A DNA stretch of 64,000 nucleotides from Rhizopus arrhizus. Taxonomy: Eukaryota > Mucoromycota > Mucoromycetes > Mucorales > Rhizopodaceae. Made by a program: the position numbers and the translations under genes. The notes under the pieces were generated by a model, which was not told the origin of the DNA, did not search any database, and saw only the letters and a list, made by a program, of their open reading frames with translations. Each line of letters starts with the position of its first letter. Position 1 is the first letter of the stretch. Positions 58,501-64,000 of the stretch are shown piece by piece. Location: positions 1,922,001 to 1,986,000 of the forward strand of contig JAKZZE010000001.1 in NCBI GenBank assembly GCA_024220505.1. Direction: 5' to 3'.

Positions 58501-60719
58501 AGCTATAATAATGATCTATCTTTTGGTTACTTTTTTCGACAAAAATACAGGTCTATATCATGCTAATTTAGTTTTCTTTTCTCTTTTTCCTTTTTCCTTT
58601 TTTTTGCAAAGCTTAGGAATTGCCTTTTTGTTACTGATATAGGCTCGAAAAAGATTATTATATAGCTTTTGTTGTCTTAATACTTAATAAATCTTAAGCT
58701 TTTATTTACATATTTAAATTTAGTTTAGTAATATAAAGACAAAATGCAGTTCAGTTTAGTCTTTATTTTGCATGCGGATGAAAGGAACAAAAAAAATGTA
58801 CGACATATATGCAAATTCATTATATTTTGAAGACACTTCAGATTTTTTGTCAAGTTCACCAATATGATAAGCCCCTATCTTCTATAATCTCCTTCAATAT
58901 CTCTTTAATTAGGATTGTATCTTTGTGAAGAAAGAAAAATGCAAAAAAAAGTAGTCCAGGTACATAAATAAAAACAACTAATAACATTAAAGCTCAGGAA
59001 CGTAATATATGAAAGGATGATACGTCTTCACTCTCTCGCTTTTCTTCAGATTTCTTCCAACAAACCTAAATACGAATTTGTAACCTTGATGAGAAGAGCA
59101 TTTAATAAATATGAAAGTCAAAACAAATAGTCGTAAGTGATCTGATTATGACCAACTTTTGAAGGAAGGGAAGGGTATTAAAATCATCTAGGCTTTATAG
59201 TATCGCTTTTTTTAAAATACAACAAAACAATCTTCAGGGTCAAAATTCTTTCAGGATATTAATATTACAAAACATAAGCTACGGGAATCAAACCAAAGTT
59301 TTTGGTTTCCAAGCTTTGTGGTTTATTTTTGGCAAAACGAAGTATCTTTAATATCATATTTTGATTAGATATGACAGATATACTAATGCTTAAAAATGGG
59401 TTGAGGGTCTTAATTTTCCAAATCGAAAGATATTTCAATAATGTGAGTCAAGAAACTTGTTGTTATCAGTAAAGGAGAGAATGTTCCTATTTTGTTCACA
59501 AAACGACAAGAAAGAATAAGAATCCAGTACGGCCAAAGCGAAAGATAATATTGTTTAGTAAAATTTGCTCATAGCTTACATACTTCTCACAGAGTAAATC
59601 GTTAATGCATGTAAAATTATATTCATGTCGGCCAATTTATAGTTTAATATAAGTACTTATTTCACAAAAATTAGATTAATAAGATATGCATACTGAATAA
59701 GTCTACATTTTTATACAAAAAGAATGCGTAGCTGATTCAAGACGGTAAAACATGCATGTTGCGTTTTGTATAGCAAGGCGATATTTCTCGTCTTTCAGAC
59801 TTTAATTGCTTTCTGCTTTATTTTATAAAACAGAAAAATGGAATTGAAACTAACGGTTGATCACGACAAATATACATTTTGGATGCAAACGAGGCCTGTG
59901 ATAGATGAGATAAATGGTAATAGTAGGCGTGAAAAAAACACCATACTCAATACTGGTTAGTGAATTCGAAATCTCCATATCATTGCAAGATGTTGTTTCC
60001 TCATTTAAACCTCAAGTTGACCTTTTGAAAATTATTTTTAAATTGATGCTGCTAGGTTGAGTAGAGGTTTTGAAGGGACTTCAATTCCAATAAATCTGAT
60101 AATTTATTCTTGAAAAATGTAAGCACAATTGCAATTTTTGTCACAAAGCTTTATTCAACTAAAGAGAAACGCACTGGTCTACAATTACTGTTTCAAGAGA
60201 AATTCGTAATATTTTCCCTAGTTTATCTGAGAATTTCATTAGGATCCTTAAAGTTTTGAAATTCGACATTTGTTAATGTACTAAATTAGCAGCAGCTTCT
60301 CTTAGCACAAATAAGGAAAAGAGAAAATTGATATACTTTAAATAATTTGATATATCAAATTTACAGATCTCAGAGAAACAAGTAAATAAATTGCTATATT
60401 CAAAGAAGCTTTAATTAAGGATAAAACCAATTTTATGTAGTACAATAACAAAAACTTCGGATACGACGGTCTGTCATTGCCTTGATAAAACAAAAAAGAA
60501 AGCGATCTGTTTTGTCAGGCAATAATAGTATAGTCAAGGCAGCATATCGGTTATGATCAGGTAATAAATGTCAAGCCTAGGAAAAAGACAACTGGTGATG
60601 AAACGCATGTGTGCTTCGTCGACCTGCTTCTAAAATGATAAAGTCGTCATTATATAGTTTTATTAAGAGTTATAATATACAAATAAACTTCATACTCTCC
60701 GCGCTTTGTTTTATATTAA
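58501..60719. other. Long gene-free AT-rich region
   Basis: 2.2 kb without any open frame of note on either strand and no recognised RNA gene or element ends. It may be eroded repeat DNA. A tract before 60720 is the 3' flank of the TMEM184-like gene. Confidence 0.6.
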
Positions 60720-62238
60720 TTATTGTTGCATATAATTATTTTGCTGATTAAAATAAGGATTAGGCTGATGAGATGTATTACTGTTGCTGCTGTATGCGCT
60801 TGGTTGAGATACATTGTTAAGCTCTTGCATTTTATACTGCATGAAATCATCTTTTAGTAATCCATTGGTATCATTATTTGAAACAGCAGTATTCAATTCT
60901 TGCTCCTTCTTTTTCTTTTTCAACGCCTTACGCTTCTTCATCAAGTGAACCGAGTCTACACCACAGCATATTACCTTGTACAAGAACTCGGGTATATAAG
61001 CAAGATACCCGTCTGTAAAGGCACCAAAGGCACCTTTCTTTTTCTGTTGACCGGCTGCTATGGCTGCTTGAATATTATCAGCCGGACCAAAGAACTTCGA
61101 CATCATGCCACTGACAACCAGCATGACTACACAGACAATTATTACATGAATCCCGTTCTTGACAGCGTCCGCTGGCCAGGCAATGCTTCCATGTGAGCCA
61201 TCGGTACCCTTGATGACACCAACTGTAGTCAGGATGGTCAAGAGGATTTCACCAAAGTAAAAGATGACCATGATCGGCCCCTTCACACACCAAAACATGC
61301 CATGAGCCTTAATCTTGCCTCGTTCCCATTCGCTGTGGAACACGTCCAAATAGGTGAAAAGAGCTGTAAGGATGATGGAAAGTGAAATGAAGTTAATGAT
61401 AGTCAAGTAGACATAGGCTCCGTGAAAATTGTAGGAGCCTTCACAATAACGCCCCTTTAATTCAGCAAATATAGACATAAAAGCATCAAGCAGTGACCTA
61501 ATAAAGAAAAATGAGTCATTTTTCATTCTATTTGTAAACAAAGTTACCAAATAGGATATTGAAAAACCAAAAAGTCTGTGATAATCCTGTAATGCATTCC
61601 CCATTTTGAATTACTATATAATTTGTTAATATACGATAAACAAAATAACAATAATAAAGCTTTACAGGTGAAATTTCCAAATAAACATGATTTTTGTGTC
61701 TTTTGATTCCTTAAAGCCTTCAAATTCTTTTCTGAAAGGTTCAAGATAGGCTTGCAAGCAAGTGTATAAATTATAAACAGCAAAAGCTTCAAAACAAGTT
61801 GCAAAAAAGGTGATGGTTGTAGAATAATCATAACGTAAATAAGCAAACCAGGATAATGTCGCGTAAAATGGTGGAAATAATATGACTCGTAATTTATGCC
61901 GTTGTATTTCTGGATTACTAGAGTATGAATGAGTTGAAAGGTTTATAAAAAAAAAGGGGGAGTTAAGCTTACTAGTAATTCCGCAAGTGTCGTATAAGTG
62001 TGCTAAGTGATATGATCCATGTTATAAATAAAAGCAACAGACAAACAAGCCAGCCAATAACATGCCAGTTAGCTGTTGGGTCTTCTTTAACAGAAGACCA
62101 ATCTAATCCAGGGTTACTAATATGAAATAACATTTAATATTTCAGCTTTGAGTATTTTTATGCTTTTACATACAATCCAGATAAGGAAGACAATCCAGGC
62201 TCTGTTGGGCAAGATGATTCACTTTCTGAACTATTCAT
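60720..62238 (-). CDS. TMEM184/organic solute transporter alpha (Ost-alpha) family membrane protein
   Basis: Multi-pass membrane protein of the TMEM184/Ost-alpha family. Five exons (62238-62174, 62116-61973, 61917-61666, 61613-61548, 61497-60720) all join at phase 2/1 boundaries to 434 residues. The N-terminus MNSSESESSC is luminal-looking. TM1 is IGWLVCLLLLFITWIISL, followed by the family motif RHLRNYYNPEIQRHKLRVILF (formed across intron 2). Then come CFEAFAVYNLYTCL, ALFTYLDVFHSEW, KGPIMVIFYFGEILLTILTTV and AVKNGIHVIIVCVVMLVVSG, in total about seven TMs. The C-tail is cytosolic, with a Lys-rich patch (KKRKALKKKKKE) and an Asn/Gln-rich end. Fungal members are linked to vacuole or plasma-membrane function, but transport substrates are unproven. 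Confidence 0.87.
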
Positions 62239-63673
62239 AAAATAAAATAAAATAAATAAATAGAGAGAAAATAGGGGAAAAAAGTTTATTTAAATAGAAA
62301 AAAACACTAAATGTGGCTATTTTTATTTATTGCTGAATCCAAAAATTTCATATTTGACAAAGTACAGCCAATAATGGATATTTTCTTACCATTCAAGTGC
62401 AGCTTTTCTTGGCGCTCAACCAGTTTGTTACACACCAAAGCTCTCGAGGCTTAACAATTTCATGCGCCACAAAGCCATGTTTTTAATATCTGATGTCAAA
62501 AATTATTCGGATAGCTATTTAGCTTCTGCTTCAGGAACGACATTTTGCCCATGATTTCAATATAAACTTGACCTAAGGAAATTATGTTTTATTCAATTTT
62601 ATATATTTTAAAGTCTTTATGAATGACTAAGAAATCGGAGAAACTTTTTCCTAAATCACAAATTCTTGTAACAAAGGATGGAATCGTACGACTTTGGAAG
62701 CAAATAATAATAATAAAAAAGTTTTTTGGAATAGTAAAATGATAAAAGCTAAACTCTGCTAAACTTAAGTAAGGACAATAAGCATTTTGTGAGAAAATCT
62801 AAAGCAATATCTCTCATAATTTAATTTTTTTTTGTATAAGTCGTGATTTAATGAAATGCATATTCAGTGGTCACAAAGCTGAAAGAAATTTTTTTTGTTA
62901 AACAGCAGAAAAATAGAGTGGCAACCTTCTTCTGCTTATAAGAAGTTCTTGCCATTTATTTTTCAAACCCAAAAAAAAAAGCGTACATATATTTGAGCAT
63001 AGAGCTCATTTCTTTCTTTGCAGTATTTTGGAGTATAAATAAGTCCTAAACAGTGTACATTAGCAGCCTCAGCGGTTTACGATTTTAAATATGTACAATT
63101 CATTGGAAGGGATTGTGGCACATGGATTACTGAACGCCGAATTCATCCTTTTATCCAATATTGATCTTTTATCCAGAATGGGCCTTGGATTACTCACTTA
63201 GGTTTTCATTTAGAAAACGCTACTTATGAAAGCGCTAGCAATTATTGTTTCAAGTGTGTACTTTTTTAGTGAAGTGTACCTGAGAATAAAAATTTTATTT
63301 TGTTGGATTGCCAGTAAAGGGCATAACTTTGTTTTCTTTTGCTCTACTATAACTTTTGTTTACAATGATTTGAAAGGATAGAATGACAGTCGGACATGTA
63401 GCGTGCTACCGTTATGTGTTAACCCAGTTGTAGATTTAACTTTTATAACTTTAGGAAAACTCTATAATCAAAACGAGAGCGCGAGTAAAAAGCTATGAAT
63501 AAACCATGATTTATATAACCCTCATTTCTTATGTGGAAATTATCATTAACATGGCGTATCTTCTTGATGACTGAGTAAATAAATCAAAGATTTTAATTGG
63601 GTACATCACTAAAATGGATTTTGTGTAAAAAAAAAAAAGTTACTGCCCTCGAATTTTTTTTTTATCTGCAATA
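62239..63673. other. Divergent intergenic region, no supported gene
   Basis: 1.4 kb between the TMEM184-like and DUS2 starts. It contains several short A/T runs and no open frame with protein-like features. Confidence 0.6.
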
Positions 63674-64000
63674 ATGACAGATACTCATCCTGATATTGAT
63701 TATGCAAATAAGATTGTTCTTGCACCAATGGTAAAATCTTGCAGTAAATTAAATACAATCTTCAGATTAATTGCAGGATCTAGAAAAACTAATCATTTTC
63801 ATCTAAAAGGTACGAATTGGTACTTTACCAATGCGTTTGTTGGCACTTGAATATGGAGCAGGTAAGAAAGATAATTTAAATTTTCAATGTTACTTACAAA
63901 CATATAAAATACATAGATTTAGTATGGACAGAAGAATTAGTAGACAAGAGAATCATAGGATCTGTTCGACAATACAACAGTAAGCAAAATAGATCCTACA
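63674..64000 (+). CDS. DUS2: tRNA-dihydrouridine synthase 2, 5' end (runs off right edge)
   Basis: Flavin-dependent enzyme reducing U20 of tRNA to dihydrouridine. Three exons are visible (63674-63730, 63810-63861, 63917-63979), followed by a GTAAGC donor at 63980. Spliced, they read MTDTHPDIDYANKIVLAPM, VRIGTLPMRLLALEYGAD, LVWTEELVDKRIIGSVRQYN. This matches the Dus2 N-terminus: LAPMVR.GTLPMR is the FMN-binding opening of the TIM barrel, and LVWTEE.vDK is the Dus2-specific continuation. The 79-nt first intron contains alternative AG sites; only the last one (63808-63809) keeps the frame and restores the motif. The catalytic Cys and dsRBD would lie beyond the window. Confidence 0.9.

Noticed and set aside
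1..64000. tRNA, rRNA or CRISPR features
   Set aside because: No T-loop/acceptor pairing, rRNA core sequence or regularly spaced repeat array was seen on either strand; a covariance scan could not be run.

Overview
This is a 64 kb piece of an AT-rich eukaryotic genome. Genes are split by short GT..AG introns of about 45-90 nt, and homopolymer A/T tracts are common between genes. The gene set points to an early-diverging filamentous fungus, most likely Mucoromycota (Mucorales type): a class IV-type chitin synthase, Snf4, Ilv6, Dsc3, a Kre9/Knh1-type GPI protein, an Integrator INTS11 orthologue that common yeasts lack, and Fanzor-type and Tc1/mariner relics. The assignment is my inference; no database was searched. 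All exon boundaries below were worked out by eye from splice sites and reading-frame continuity.

Layout. 1-6.7 kb: 5' two thirds of TRA1 (minus), cut by the left edge. 8.3-9.4 kb: an AlkB-like dioxygenase head-to-head with a small unknown gene. 10.9-14.5 kb: METTL21-like methyltransferase, SNF4, ILV6. 15.8-17.8 kb: a shugoshin-like protein and a RasGEF whose coding ends overlap. 18.7-19.6 kb: a GPI-anchored Kre9/Knh-type protein. 20.2-27.8 kb: a dense block of CAMK-like kinase, INTS11, GGA adaptor, DSC3 and mitochondrial uS19. 27.9-30.0 kb: a wrecked VTC4-type polyphosphate polymerase gene. 31.9-35.8 kb: MCM2 and a class I methyltransferase. 35.9-39.6 kb: a mobile-element graveyard with a tandem duplication, a 5'-truncated LINE flanked by 16-bp target-site duplications, a decayed Fanzor and a decayed Tc1/mariner transposase. 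40.0-53.0 kb: chitin synthase, a U1A/U2B''-type snRNP protein and a 2518-residue ASH/MSP-repeat protein. 53.9-55.7 kb: a pseudogenised copy of NFS1. 55.7-60.7 kb: gene-poor DNA with one decayed multi-exon fragment. 60.7-64 kb: a TMEM184-type membrane protein and the 5' end of DUS2.

The intact genes are housekeeping genes: chromatin and transcription (TRA1, INTS11), replication and segregation (MCM2, shugoshin), splicing (U1A-like), energy and amino-acid control (SNF4, ILV6), Golgi/endosome trafficking and quality control (GGA, DSC3), and cell wall (chitin synthase, GPI protein). They are not a pathway cluster. The most unusual content is the relic layer: two pseudogenes of normally important genes (VTC4, NFS1), a Fanzor relic, and a cleanly dated-looking LINE insertion. 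I saw no convincing tRNA, rRNA or CRISPR.
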